From NCBI GenBank assembly GCA_028869185.1, contig JAGWTA010000026.1:1-34897 (forward strand): DNA of 34,897 nt. Reading direction: 5' to 3'. The notes under the pieces were generated by a model, which searched no databases, was not told where the DNA came from, and saw only the letters and a program-made list of their open reading frames with translations. This document shows, in pieces, positions 1 through 7,446 of the stretch. The DNA comes from Hyphomicrobiales bacterium. GTDB taxonomy: Bacteria > Pseudomonadota > Alphaproteobacteria > Rhizobiales > Beijerinckiaceae. How positions within the stretch are numbered: position 1 is the stretch's first letter; each line of letters starts with the position of its first letter. Made by a program: the position numbers and the translations under genes.

Positions 1-600
1 ACCAACAAGGCGGCTGTGATCGATCCCGGCGGCGATGTCGAGAAGATTGAACAGGTCTTGAAAGAGGCGGGCGTTGCGCTTGAGAAAATCCTCATCACGC
101 ACGGCCATATCGATCACGTCGGCGGCGCGGCCGAACTTGCGCAGCGCACCGGCGTCCCGATTGAGGGTCCGCATCCCGGCGACAAGCTGATGCTCGATCA
201 ATTGCCCGCCATAGCCGCGCAATACGGCTTTCCCAAAGCCGATGCCGTGAAGCCGGGCCGCTGGCTTGATCAGGGCGATGTCGTGACGGTCGGCGAGACG
301 ATTTTCGACGTGCGGCATGTGCCCGGGCATTCGCCCGGCCATGTCATTTTCATCTGGCGCAAGCAGCCGGGCGATGCAGGACCGCCCGGTTTTGTCATCA
401 TGGGCGACGTGCTGTTTCGCGGCTCCATCGGCCGCACCGATTTGCCCGGCGGCGATCACGCATTGTTTCTGCGCATGATCAAGGAGCGCGTGATGACGCT
501 GCCGGATGAAACGATTTTCACCTGCGGCCACGGCCCGATGAGTTCAATCGGCGACGAGCGGCGCGACAATCCGTTTCTCGAAACGCCCTGGGCAGGGTAG
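1..600 (+). CDS. MBL-fold metallo-hydrolase, glyoxalase II-like, 5' truncated
   Basis: The reading frame is open from base 1, and the first five codons (T-N-K-A-A) run into V-I-D-P-G-G, the usual interior of this family, so the true start lies upstream of the window. The metal-binding motif T-H-G-H-I-D-H is followed by H-V-P-G-H-S-P-G-H, a G-D-V-L-F segment carrying the bridging Asp, and a C-terminal C-G-H-G-P. This is the full ligand set of a dinuclear-zinc metallo-beta-lactamase hydrolase. The ending I-G-D-E-R-R-x-N-P-F resembles the short YcbL-type glyoxalase II-like proteins, which hydrolyse S-acyl-glutathione or related thioesters in the cytoplasm. The substrate cannot be read from sequence. 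It converges on pyrE, with a palindromic repeat between them. Confidence 0.9.
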   Translation, partial: TNKAAVIDPGGDVEKIEQVLKEAGVALEKILITHGHIDHVGGAAELAQRTGVPIEGPHPGDKLMLDQLPAIAAQYGFPKADAVKPGRWLDQGDVVTVGETIFDVRHVPGHSPGHVIFIWRKQPGDAGPPGFVIMGDVLFRGSIGRTDLPGGDHALFLRMIKERVMTLPDETIFTCGHGPMSSIGDERRDNPFLETPWAG

Positions 601-625
601 GGGCCAAGCAGCGAAAATACTCGGC

Positions 626-715
626 CGTCATTGCGAGGAGCGCAGCGACGACGCAATCCATCCTGTCATCGTGGAAGTTATCTGGATGGATTGCTTCGCT
701 TCGCTCGCAATGACG
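626..715. repeat. REP-like imperfect palindrome
   Basis: The left arm (626-663, beginning CGTCATTGCGAG) and the right arm (684-715, ending CTCGCAATGACG) are inverted copies that differ mainly in the middle (AGCGCAGCGACGAC against CGAAGCGAAG). They enclose about 20 unpaired bases. The outer arms match, from memory, an interspersed palindrome common in Bradyrhizobium, Rhodopseudomonas and relatives. It sits between the convergent hydrolase and pyrE genes, where it could also act as a bidirectional transcription stop or mRNA stabiliser. The short open frames crossing it are not genes. Confidence 0.8.
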
Positions 716-800
716 AAGCTGGATTATCGCTTCTTGTAACGGTCGCATCGTTTAGCAGGCGATGCTTGTCGAGCCTTTCGGCAACGATCGATTTGCAGCG

Positions 801-1508
801 TCAGCCTGCGGCCTTGAATTCCGCGATCCCGCCATGCGCTGCGGACCATTCGGCCGGCTTGTGCAGGAACTTCTCGACTTCGTCGAGCTTGGCCTTTTCG
901 AAATAACCGCTGGCGCGGGCGACCGCGAGCACGTCCCACCATGTCGCCAGATGGTGCATGGTGAGGCCCAGCGCCTTCATGTCTTCGCGCGCATGCGGGA
1001 AAATGTCGTAGAAGAAAAACACGAATGCGTGTTCGCACTTCTGGCCGGCGTCGCGCAGCGCGGTTGCAAAATTCACCTTCGATCGGCCATCCGTCGCCAG
1101 ATCTTCCACCAGCAGCGCGCGCCCGCCCTCGTGCAGGTCGCCCTCGATCTGCGCGTTGCGGCCAAAGCCCTTCGGCTTCTTGCGGATATATTGCATCGGC
1201 AGCGCGAAGCGGTCGGCCATCCACGCGGCGAAGGGAATGCCCGCCGTTTCGCCGCCCGCGATCACGTCGAGCGATTCGTAGCCGATTTCGCGCTCGATCG
1301 TCGTGACGGCGAAATCGAGAATGCGTTTGCGCAGGCGCGGATAGGAAATGATCTTGCGCATGTCCGTGTAGACCGGGCTCGCCCAGCCGGACGTGAAAAT
1401 GAAGGGCTTGTCCGGGTTGAACAGCACGGCCTTCACTTCGAGCAACATCTTCGCGGTTTCCTGCGCGATCAGCTGTTTTTCGAGTTCTGCGGGCGAGGGG
1501 GTCGTCAT
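801..1508 (-). CDS. pyrE: Orotate phosphoribosyltransferase
   Basis: This 235-residue protein converts orotate and PRPP to orotidine 5'-monophosphate, the fifth step of pyrimidine synthesis. The PRPP-binding loop is [14 protein letters not shown] (about residues 131-144), a variant of the usual V-E-D-x-x-T-T-G-x-S. The substrate region [10 protein letters not shown]-x-D is at about 38-49, and [11 protein letters not shown] at 83-93. The length is slightly above the ~210-residue enteric enzyme. An AAGGA Shine-Dalgarno lies about nine bases before the ATG. Immediately 5' of it is a short stem with a GAAA loop. A 74-residue gene lies 85 bp upstream on the same strand. Confidence 0.93.
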   Translation of the reverse strand: MTTPSPAELEKQLIAQETAKMLLEVKAVLFNPDKPFIFTSGWASPVYTDMRKIISYPRLRKRILDFAVTTIEREIGYESLDVIAGGETAGIPFAAWMADRFALPMQYIRKKPKGFGRNAQIEGDLHEGGRALLVEDLATDGRSKVNFATALRDAGQKCEHAFVFFFYDIFPHAREDMKALGLTMHHLATWWDVLAVARASGYFEKAKLDEVEKFLHKPAEWSAAHGGIAEFKAAG

Positions 1509-1522
1509 GGCGCGGCGTCCTT

Positions 1523-1536
1523 GGGGCTTTCGCCCC
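1523..1536 (-). other. GNRA-tetraloop hairpin beside the pyrE ribosome-binding site
   Basis: On the minus strand the sequence reads GGGGC-GAAA-GCCCC, a five-base-pair stem capped by a stable GNRA tetraloop, directly followed by the AAGGA of pyrE. It could be an RNA-processing end between the small upstream gene and pyrE, or could influence ribosome access. The stem is short, so chance is possible. Confidence 0.35.
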
Positions 1537-1593
1537 TTGGGTTAAAGGATCGCGGGCGCGGCGTCGATTATGGCGCGAACAAAAATCTGTGGG

Positions 1594-1818
1594 TCAGGCG
1601 ATCTGGAAATCGCCGTCGACGGGCTCGATTTCCTGCGCCGCCACACCCCAGATCACGGCATTATCGGCGATCCGCACGTCGTAGCGCTCGGGCGAGGCGC
1701 AGCCCCTGGCGCGCACCGTGTAACGGCAGATGATTTCGCCCAGCGCATTGGCGGGAATGGTCAGCCCGCGGGCCAACAGGGATGCTTCACGAACGCGAAC
1801 CTTCTGGCCGTTGTGCAT
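1594..1818 (-). CDS. Small hypothetical protein upstream of pyrE
   Basis: This is a 74-residue soluble protein with no signal peptide or membrane segment. It starts [12 protein letters not shown] and ends V-D-G-D-F-Q-I-A. A strong AAGGAG lies eight bases before the ATG, which is the main evidence that it is real. The composition ([15 protein letters not shown]) suggests a small beta-barrel-like fold. I recall similar short proteins in related Hyphomicrobiales but cannot name a family. It lies 85 bp upstream of pyrE on the same strand, so the two could be co-transcribed. Its function is unknown. Confidence 0.65.
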   Translation of the reverse strand: MHNGQKVRVREASLLARGLTIPANALGEIICRYTVRARGCASPERYDVRIADNAVIWGVAAQEIEPVDGDFQIA

Positions 1819-1951
1819 CGCCGCCGCTCCTTGCTGCTATGCGACAAGGATTCCCGCTGCAGCGCGGCAAGGCAAGCGGATTCTGACGGTCATGTGACGG
1901 AATTTGCACAAATTTTGGACAAGGCGCCGGCCCCCGCGCCATCGAACGCGT

Positions 1952-1980
1952 TTGACCGGACGCCGCGGCTCGACTATACC
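1952..1980 (+). promoter_or_regulatory. Sigma-70-type promoter for rhlE
   Basis: The -35 TTGACC (1952-1957), a 17-base spacer and the -10 TATACC (1975-1980) make one of the best consensus matches in the window. Transcription would start near 1987, giving a leader of about 160 bases before the preferred rhlE start. Confidence 0.6.
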
Positions 1981-1986
1981 TGTGTT

Positions 1987-2148
1987 GCTGCGTTGCAGCA
2001 GGCGCGCTCCGGTTCGCGTTCCCGCCTTGCAGGCGGGCGCCGTCGAGCGTTTCGGATGACTTTGATTCTGCGGCTCCTGACGCGAGAGCTGCTTTCCCTG
2101 GCCAACGGACCGTCATCCGCGTCCGCCGCTGGCCGCGCCCCGAAAGAC
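1987..2148 (+). other. Long 5' leader of rhlE
   Basis: Most of the 330 bases between the divergent 74-residue gene and rhlE hold no gene of their own. Beyond the promoter, this leader contains a CCCGCC-TTGCA-GGCGGG hairpin (2021-2037). It also has an in-frame ATG at 2056 that would add 31 residues with no similarity to helicases. Long leaders are typical of cold-induced DEAD-box helicase and csp mRNAs. A regulatory role here is inference. Confidence 0.4.
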
Positions 2149-3546
2149 ATGATTTTGACCGATTTTTCCGGCCTCGGCCTCGCCGAGCCCCTCCTGCGCG
2201 CGTTGCGCGAAGAAGGCTACGCCAATCCGACCCCCATCCAGGCCCAGTCCATCCCTGCGCTGCTCAAAGGGCATGACCTGCTCGGCATCGCCCAGACCGG
2301 CACCGGCAAGACGGCGGCTTTCGCGCTGCCGATTCTCAACAGCCTCATCGCCAATCCGCGCCGACTGACGCCGGGCGCGACGCGCGCGCTGATTCTCGCG
2401 CCGACCCGCGAACTCGCCGTGCAGATCGCCGACAGTTTCAAGGCTTATGGCCGTTTTTCGCGCATGACGGTTGGCGTTATTCTCGGCGGCGTCGCGCAAG
2501 GCCCGCAGATCAAGGCCATTGCGCGCGGCTATGACATTCTGGTGGCGACGCCCGGGCGTCTGCTCGATCATATCGACAGCCGTCGCCTGCGTCTCGACCA
2601 GACGGAAGTCGTTGTGCTGGACGAAGCCGATCACATGCTCGACCTCGGCTTCATCGTGCCCATTCGCCGCATCGTCGGCAAATTGCCGAAGACGCGTCAA
2701 ACGCTGCTGTTTTCGGCCACCATGCCCAAGGAAATCGCCTCGCTCGCAGCCGATCTCCTGCATAATCCCGTGCGCGTCGAAGTAACGCCCGTGGCGACGA
2801 CCGCCGAGCGCATCGCGCAGGAGGCCTTCCTTGTCGAAGGCCATCGCAAGCGCGACCTGCTGGTGGAAGTGCTTCGCCGGCCCGATGTTGGCCGCGCGTT
2901 GATCTTCACCCGCACCAAGCGCGGCGCCGATCGCGTCGCCGATCATCTGGAGGCAGCCGGTTTCGCCGCCGGCGCCATCCACGGCAACAAAAGCCAGAAC
3001 CATCGCCAGCGCACGCTCGACGCCTTCAAGGCGGGCCGCGCGCCAATCCTCGTTGCAACCGATATCGCCGCGCGCGGCATCGACGTCGACGATGTGAGCC
3101 ATGTGGTGAACTTCGACCTGCCGGAGGTTCCCGAAACCTACGTGCACCGCATCGGCCGCACGGCGCGCGCCGGGCGCGAGGGCGTCGCCGTATCGCTGGT
3201 CGACAATTCCGAGCGCAGCCTGCTGCGCGCCATCGAGAAGACGACGCGTCAGATGGTGCCCACCACCGACCGCCGCGACCCGAATGCGCCCCGTCCGGCG
3301 CCGCGCGAGGATCGCCATCCGCAGCGGCCGGCAAAGCCGCACCACGCCAGCCGTCCGCGCAGCGAGCGCGCACCCGGCGAACGCGTCGACGCGCGCAAGG
3401 GCCCCGGCCGTCCGCAGGGCGAAAAACGTCCGGGGCAGGGCGCGCCGGGCGAAAAGCGTTTCAACAACGCGCCGCGCGGCGAGCAGGCAAGACCGGCTGG
3501 CCGCCCGCGTCGCCAGCGCCGGCCCAACCGCGCCCAGCAAGGCTGA
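2149..3546 (+). CDS. rhlE: DEAD-box ATP-dependent RNA helicase, RhlE type
   Basis: This protein of about 465 residues unwinds structured RNA and acts in ribosome assembly, mRNA decay and cold adaptation. Visible motifs are the Q motif in G-Y-x-N-P-T-P-I-Q (23-31), Walker A A-Q-T-G-T-G-K-T (48-55), P-T-R-E-L, D-E-A-D near residue 158, S-A-T, and [10 protein letters not shown]. After about residue 372 comes a low-complexity tail rich in Arg, Pro and Gly, usual for RhlE and likely an RNA-binding extension. The start at 2149 gives the family-typical M[10 protein letters not shown]. An in-frame ATG at 2056 is possible but adds unrelated sequence. It is transcribed from its own promoter behind a long leader. 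Confidence 0.93.
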   Translation: MILTDFSGLGLAEPLLRALREEGYANPTPIQAQSIPALLKGHDLLGIAQTGTGKTAAFALPILNSLIANPRRLTPGATRALILAPTRELAVQIADSFKAYGRFSRMTVGVILGGVAQGPQIKAIARGYDILVATPGRLLDHIDSRRLRLDQTEVVVLDEADHMLDLGFIVPIRRIVGKLPKTRQTLLFSATMPKEIASLAADLLHNPVRVEVTPVATTAERIAQEAFLVEGHRKRDLLVEVLRRPDVGRALIFTRTKRGADRVADHLEAAGFAAGAIHGNKSQNHRQRTLDAFKAGRAPILVATDIAARGIDVDDVSHVVNFDLPEVPETYVHRIGRTARAGREGVAVSLVDNSERSLLRAIEKTTRQMVPTTDRRDPNAPRPAPREDRHPQRPAKPHHASRPRSERAPGERVDARKGPGRPQGEKRPGQGAPGEKRFNNAPRGEQARPAGRPRRQRRPNRAQQG

Positions 3547-3634
3547 GCGCTCGCGCTTTGCGTCCGGTCCGGCGTCCGCACGACGCCGAACCGGGCGAAG
3601 GGCGCGGCGGGGCTGCGCCCAAACCTTCATCGTC

Positions 3635-3654
3635 ATGCGGCCTGCAAGCCGCAT
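3635..3654 (+). terminator. Stem-loop after rhlE
   Basis: ATGCGGC, a six-base loop and GCCGCAT form a perfect seven-base-pair stem, 88 bases past the rhlE stop. There is no T-run, so it is at best a weak terminator or an mRNA 3'-end stabiliser. Confidence 0.3.
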
Positions 3655-3669
3655 TGCTGCGGCGCCGGC

Positions 3670-4119
3670 ATGCGAATTCCCAGGCTCATCGCGTCTTTTC
3701 TGGCAGGCGGCGCTGCAACGGCGACGCATCTGGCGTTGATGGGCGCGAAACAGGCGCTCGGCGTCCTGCCGCAGTTTCAGCCGTATGAAGACATTCAGCG
3801 AAGCTTGCTGACGGCGACCGGCGGCAGCCTTCCGCCGGGGCTCGCCTTTCTGTTGTCGATGGTCAACGGCTCGCTCGTGTTGGGCTTCGTATTCGGCAGA
3901 ATCTATCCAATCCTGCCGGGTCAAAGCTGGGTCGGCAAAGGCCTGTTTTTCGGCCTCTGCGCGTGGCTCGCATCCGGATTGATCGTGTTTCCCGCAATCG
4001 GGCGCGGCGTTTTCGCTTGGGGCGTCGGGCTAGGCGCCGCCCCGGCGCTGCTCATGGCCGCAATGCTGGCGATCTACAGCCTGGCGATGAGTTTTGCTTG
4101 GCGCGCGTTGACGGACTGA
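3670..4119 (+). CDS. Small multi-pass membrane protein, unknown function
   Basis: This 149-residue protein has four hydrophobic segments at about 1-24, 57-77, 90-112 and 118-143, so it is probably an inner-membrane protein. The loop after segment one (K-Q-A-L-G-V-L-P-Q-F-Q-P-Y-E-D) is the only markedly polar stretch. The pattern of M-x-x-K-x-x-x-G-x-x-P followed by helices recalls small DUF6789-like membrane proteins, but I cannot confirm that. It lies between rhlE and the HPP-CBS gene on the same strand with gaps of about 80-120 bp. No clear Shine-Dalgarno precedes the ATG. Confidence 0.65.
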   Translation: MRIPRLIASFLAGGAATATHLALMGAKQALGVLPQFQPYEDIQRSLLTATGGSLPPGLAFLLSMVNGSLVLGFVFGRIYPILPGQSWVGKGLFFGLCAWLASGLIVFPAIGRGVFAWGVGLGAAPALLMAAMLAIYSLAMSFAWRALTD

Positions 4120-4200
4120 AACCGTCGCGCCGCCGGGCGTCTCGCCATGCGCGCTGTGCGTGTCTATGGTGGCCAGCTCTGACGAGGGGCGCATCTGGAG

Positions 4201-5331
4201 ATGGCGTTGAACAAGATTGGCGCAACAGGCGCTCTGGCGCGGTTCTGGTCGCCGCTGCTGCTTGGCGCGCGGCTGCCGGACCGGTTGGGCGCAGCCTTGG
4301 CCGCCATGCTGGGCATTGTCGCCGCTGCCGCCTTGTCCGGGCTGGCGGCGCGTCATGCGCTATATCCCCCGCTCATCATCGCGCCGCTCGGCGCCTCGGC
4401 GGTGCTGATATTCGCCGTTCCCGCGAGCCCGTTGGCGCAACCCTGGTCGGCATTCGGCGGCAATGTGATTTCAAGCCTCGTCGCGCTTGCAGTCTGCCGC
4501 GTCATTACCGATCCATTGCTGGCGACCGGCGTCGCCGTGGCGACGGCCATCGTCGCCATGTCGCTCGCCCGCTGCCTGCATCCACCCGGCGGGGCCGTCG
4601 CCTTGCTGACGGCGCTTGGCGCCGGGGCGCCCCACGGTCTTGATTTCTTCAACGCTCTGAGCCCCGTCGCGCTCAACACGGGCTTGCTGGTGGTGTGCGC
4701 GTGGATCTATCACAAGGCGTTCAGCGGCCATTCCTGGCCCCATGTCGCCTCGCTCGCGCCAGCCCACGGCACGCGCGATCCTGCGCCCGCCTATCGCTAT
4801 CTTTTGCAGGATGCGGACATCCAGGCGGCGGTCGACGGCCTGCATGAATCCTTCGACATTTCGCGTGACGACCTTGTGGATCTGTTGCGACAGGTCGAAC
4901 TGCAGGCGTTCACGCGCGCCCATGGCGCGGCGCGCTGCGGCGACGTCATGTCGCGCGACATCGTCACTCTGGCGCCGACCGACACGATGCGCATGGCGGC
5001 CGATGTATCGCGCACGCGCGGCTTGCGCATCATGCCGGTCGTCAACAAGGCCAACATCGTCGTCGGCGTTCTCGAGGCGCCCGAACTCATCGCGGTCTGC
5101 GACAATCCCGACGCGCTTGTGGCCTCGGTGATGCGCGATCCGCTGACGGCCGCGCCGGATAAGCCCGTTTTCGCCTTGCTTGGCACCTTGAGCGAGGGGC
5201 GCGCGCATGGCGCGCTGATCGTCGACCCCGATCGGCGCCTGCTCGGCCTGATTACGCAAACCGACCTGCTGGCGGCTGTCGCCCATTCCGCGCTTTTTGC
5301 CGAAACCGCAGGCGCGCGCCCGGCGCCCTGA
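4201..5331 (+). CDS. HPP-family membrane protein with tandem CBS domains
   Basis: The protein has 376 residues. The N-terminal half (about 20-175) is an HPP integral-membrane domain with five or so hydrophobic helices. It includes L-Y-P-P-L-I-I-A-P-L-G-A-S-A-V-L and the H-P-P-G-G-A-V-A signature that names the family. The C-terminal half carries two CBS motifs at about 240-292 and 305-362, which usually bind adenine nucleotides and gate the attached domain. HPP proteins have been linked to nitrite transport in chloroplasts and cyanobacteria; the substrate here is unknown. A GGAG abuts the ATG, so the TTG at 4207, six bases further on, is an alternative start with better spacing. It converges on the GST gene with an eight-base gap. 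Confidence 0.88.
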   Translation: MALNKIGATGALARFWSPLLLGARLPDRLGAALAAMLGIVAAAALSGLAARHALYPPLIIAPLGASAVLIFAVPASPLAQPWSAFGGNVISSLVALAVCRVITDPLLATGVAVATAIVAMSLARCLHPPGGAVALLTALGAGAPHGLDFFNALSPVALNTGLLVVCAWIYHKAFSGHSWPHVASLAPAHGTRDPAPAYRYLLQDADIQAAVDGLHESFDISRDDLVDLLRQVELQAFTRAHGAARCGDVMSRDIVTLAPTDTMRMAADVSRTRGLRIMPVVNKANIVVGVLEAPELIAVCDNPDALVASVMRDPLTAAPDKPVFALLGTLSEGRAHGALIVDPDRRLLGLITQTDLLAAVAHSALFAETAGARPAP

Positions 5332-5339
5332 ACGGGCCG

Positions 5340-6041
5340 CTAGCGCGTGACGGCGGCGGTTTGCGAGAACAGGATGCGGCGTTGTTCCTCGCTCAGCGTT
5401 TCTGGCCGCGTCGGGTTCATCCCTTCGCCGATCTTGTAGGCGCGCGCCGTAGCGGGCCGCGCGCGGATCGTCTCGAACCAGCGTTTGACGTGGGGAAAAT
5501 CGTCGAGAGTCTGACCTTGTCGTTTGTGAGGAACGATCCAGGGATAGATGGCCATGTCGGCGATGGAATAGTCGCCTGCAACGAAGGCGCTTTGCGCAAG
5601 CTGACGATCGAGCACGCCGTAAAGGCGGTTTGTCTCGCGCTGGTAGCGGTCGAGCGCATAGGGGATCTTCTCGGGCGCATAGAGCGCGAAATGATGGTTT
5701 TGCCCCGCCATCGGGCCAAGACCGCTGGTCTGCCAGAGCAGCCACTCGAGAACCTTCGCCTTGGCGCGCGTCTCTTGCGGCAGGAACCGCCCGGTCTTCT
5801 CGCCGAGATAGATCAGGATCGCGCCCGATTCGAATACGGGGAGCGGCGCCCCGCCATCGGCCGGCGCGCGGTCCACGATCGCGGGCATGCGATTGTTGGG
5901 GGCGATGGCGAGAAAGTCGGCGCGGAATTGTTCGCCCGCGCCGATGTTGACGGGATGCACCGTGTAGGGAACGCCGGCCTCTTCGAGAAACAGCGTGATC
6001 TTGTGGCCATTCGGGGTGGGCCAGTAATGCAGGTCGATCAT
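5340..6041 (-). CDS. Glutathione S-transferase, Nu-class-like (YfcG/YghU type)
   Basis: The protein has 233 residues. The N-terminal thioredoxin-fold domain begins I-D-L-H-Y-W-P-T-P-N-G-H-K-I; the T-P-N-G-x-K motif is characteristic of YfcG-like disulfide-bond oxidoreductases, which use two glutathiones and no catalytic Tyr or Cys. The glutathione-binding E-S pair (F-E-S-G-A-I-L-I-Y-L) is at 71-72. The all-helical C-terminal domain contains F-V-A-G-D-Y-S-I-A-D-M-A. The cytoplasmic role is probably thiol-disulfide or peroxide detoxification. No Shine-Dalgarno is visible: the ATG directly follows a hairpin plus T5 tract, which raises the possibility of leaderless or attenuated expression. The start fits the family exactly. 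Confidence 0.9.
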   Translation of the reverse strand: MIDLHYWPTPNGHKITLFLEEAGVPYTVHPVNIGAGEQFRADFLAIAPNNRMPAIVDRAPADGGAPLPVFESGAILIYLGEKTGRFLPQETRAKAKVLEWLLWQTSGLGPMAGQNHHFALYAPEKIPYALDRYQRETNRLYGVLDRQLAQSAFVAGDYSIADMAIYPWIVPHKRQGQTLDDFPHVKRWFETIRARPATARAYKIGEGMNPTRPETLSEEQRRILFSQTAAVTR

Positions 6042-6042
6042 G

Positions 6043-6074
6043 AAAAATGCCGGGCGATGGTTGGTCGCCCGGCA
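6043..6074 (-). terminator. Intrinsic terminator or attenuator abutting the GST start codon
   Basis: On the minus strand a perfect ten-base-pair stem TGCCGGGCGA / TCGCCCGGCA with a seven-base loop is followed by TTTTT, then C and the ATG of the GST gene. It has the form of a Rho-independent terminator for the Gly-rich gene upstream (stop at 6123). A TATAGT -10-like hexamer lies at 6074-6079, overlapping the stem by one base; a transcript from it would start inside the hairpin and escape termination. Confidence 0.65.
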
Positions 6075-6122
6075 CTATAAGGCATTTCGGTTCGTGATCG
6101 CAGCCTGTTGCGATCGGGGGCC

Positions 6123-6758
6123 TCAGTAACGCGTGAACAGCCCGCCGCCCGTGGCGCACGGCACCTGCCGGGTCACGCCGTCGATCGTGCAGGAGCAGGT
6201 CTGCGTCGCCTGACGGTAGACCGTGCGCGCTTCGTAATGCGTCGACTGAACGGCGCGATACGAGGTGACCGGCACGTAGCGGGTGGTGGTCACCGGCTGG
6301 TAGACGGTCTGCGGAATCGCGACCGTGCGCTGCCAGCTGCGCGTGACGGGCTGCGCGTAGGTTGCGGCCGGCGCTGCGTAAACGGCCGGCGCTGCGTAGC
6401 CCTGCACATAACCGCCCGAAGCATAGGCCGGCGCATAGCCGCCGTTGGAATAGGCGTAGCTTTCGGCCGTCGCGTAAGCGGCGGCCGCCGCCGCCGCGCC
6501 GTAGCCAAAGCCGTAGCCGCGATGGCGATGGCCGCGAAGACGGCCATATCCGCCGTAATTGGTCGTGTAGTTCACGATCTGCGGCCGGGGCGCGCCGCGA
6601 TAGCCATAGGCGCCGCCATGGCCGCCCATATGCATGCCGCCCATGCGCATGCCGCCGCCCATATGGCCGCCGCCGCCTTTGCCGCCCGCCAGCGCGGGGG
6701 TCGCAATCATCATGGCGCCGGCGGTCAACGCCGCGCCGAGCTTCGAATTGAAACGCAT
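6123..6758 (-). CDS. Secreted Gly/Met/His-rich, Tyr-rich protein, unknown function
   Basis: This is a 211-residue exported protein. The signal peptide is about residues 1-24, with likely cleavage after A-T-P-A-L-A. The mature N-terminus is a run of Gly, Met and His (about 25-50: H-M-G-G-G-M-R-M-G-G-M-H-M-G-G-H), a composition that can bind copper or other soft metals. The middle is Ala/Tyr-rich. The C-terminal part repeats Y-x-P-V-T-like units and ends with three Cys (C-S-C and P-C), which could form a disulfide. The start at 6758 is chosen for its AGGAG and signal peptide; the frame stays open a further 51 bases upstream. I do not recognise a family. A periplasmic or surface location is inferred. 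Confidence 0.75.
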   Translation of the reverse strand: MRFNSKLGAALTAGAMMIATPALAGGKGGGGHMGGGMRMGGMHMGGHGGAYGYRGAPRPQIVNYTTNYGGYGRLRGHRHRGYGFGYGAAAAAAAYATAESYAYSNGGYAPAYASGGYVQGYAAPAVYAAPAATYAQPVTRSWQRTVAIPQTVYQPVTTTRYVPVTSYRAVQSTHYEARTVYRQATQTCSCTIDGVTRQVPCATGGGLFTRY

Positions 6759-6810
6759 CAGCCCAACTCCTGTCTCGTTTTGCGCCGCGCTTGAAATATT
6801 ACGGCGCATT

Positions 6811-6837
6811 CTGAAACGGCGCGATGCGCCGTTTCAG
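6811..6837. terminator. Perfect 12-bp hairpin between two minus-strand genes
   Basis: CTGAAACGGCGC-GAT-GCGCCGTTTCAG is a perfect 12-base-pair stem with a three-base loop. It lies 34 bases past the stop of the 137-residue gene and 52 bases before the Gly-rich gene start. No T-run follows, but the stem is strong enough to act as a terminator or an mRNA boundary. Confidence 0.55.
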
Positions 6838-6871
6838 GGATGAGGCAAGGAGAGAGCCAGTTCTTGCGCGA

Positions 6872-7285
6872 TCAGGCCGCGGCGGCGAGGCGCGTCTCGG
6901 GCGCCGGCGCGCAGGCGTGCTTGAGTTCGGTCAGCGCAGCGGCGAGCGTCACAAGCTTGCGATTGTATGCGCGCAGCGCGTCCGGCGAATGCCGGAAACG
7001 GGCCGAGACGACATCGACGATTTCATTGAGCGCCTGCCAGTCGAACGTGTCGAGCGTGGCGAGGTTGAGCCGGACCGCCATGGCGAGCAGGTTCAGATCC
7101 TGCCGGGCGGTCTGGGCGGCCTGCATGCGACCTTCCAGCATCAGGCGCCAAACGGTCGTGTGCTGGCGTGCGAGCGGGGCGGCGAATTGTTCGCGCCCGC
7201 CAAAACGGTGGTCATAAGCGAATTTCAGCAGATCATAGACGACCGCTTCGGCCCATTCGGCCATGCTGGCGGAGGAGTCACCCAT
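6872..7285 (-). CDS. Hypothetical helical protein
   Basis: The protein has 137 residues, is soluble, and is predicted mostly helical. It has no signal peptide and ends in a short Ala-rich tail. Segments such as W-A-E-A-V-V-Y-D-L-L-K-F-A-Y-D-H-R-F-G-G and L-N-L-L-A-M-A-V-R-L-N-L look like a compact helical bundle. I do not recognise the family. No good Shine-Dalgarno precedes the ATG at 7285, and an in-frame ATG at 7264 is an alternative. It is divergent from the tiny lipoprotein and FAH genes, and a CtrA-like site lies in the shared upstream region. It is followed by a strong hairpin. Confidence 0.6.
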   Translation of the reverse strand: MGDSSASMAEWAEAVVYDLLKFAYDHRFGGREQFAAPLARQHTTVWRLMLEGRMQAAQTARQDLNLLAMAVRLNLATLDTFDWQALNEIVDVVSARFRHSPDALRAYNRKLVTLAAALTELKHACAPAPETRLAAAA

Positions 7286-7366
7286 GCGCGCAATCCCATT
7301 TTTGGAAGAAAACTCTTGGAAACGCGACGCTCGAACAATCTGGGGCCTATTTTGACCATGCGATCG

Positions 7367-7385
7367 CTAACAGGGCGTTAACCAT
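7367..7385 (+). promoter_or_regulatory. Candidate CtrA-binding site
   Basis: CTAA-N7-TTAACCAT matches the alphaproteobacterial CtrA consensus TTAA-N7-TTAA with one mismatch, and its right half is the exact TTAACCAT octamer. It lies 82 bp upstream of the 137-residue gene and 61 bp upstream of the small lipoprotein gene, so it could serve either. Recognition is from the known consensus only. Confidence 0.4.
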
Positions 7386-7446
7386 GCGCCTTGCGGAGCT
7401 CCGGCCCCCAAAGCACTATGGGCCCGTCCGGCCACTGGAGCCCTTC

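Noticed and set aside
631-906. Short open frames running through the palindromic repeat
   Set aside because: Their start is made of repeat sequence and the remainder is antisense to pyrE.
2113-3924. A 603-codon open frame on the minus strand opposite rhlE
   Set aside because: It is antisense to a helicase with all motifs intact; the product is Arg/Ala-rich with no recognisable domain. It is a by-product of high-GC codon use.
4471-6159. A 562-codon minus-strand open frame across the HPP-CBS and GST genes
   Set aside because: It covers the GST gene in the wrong frame and the HPP gene antisense; no family features.
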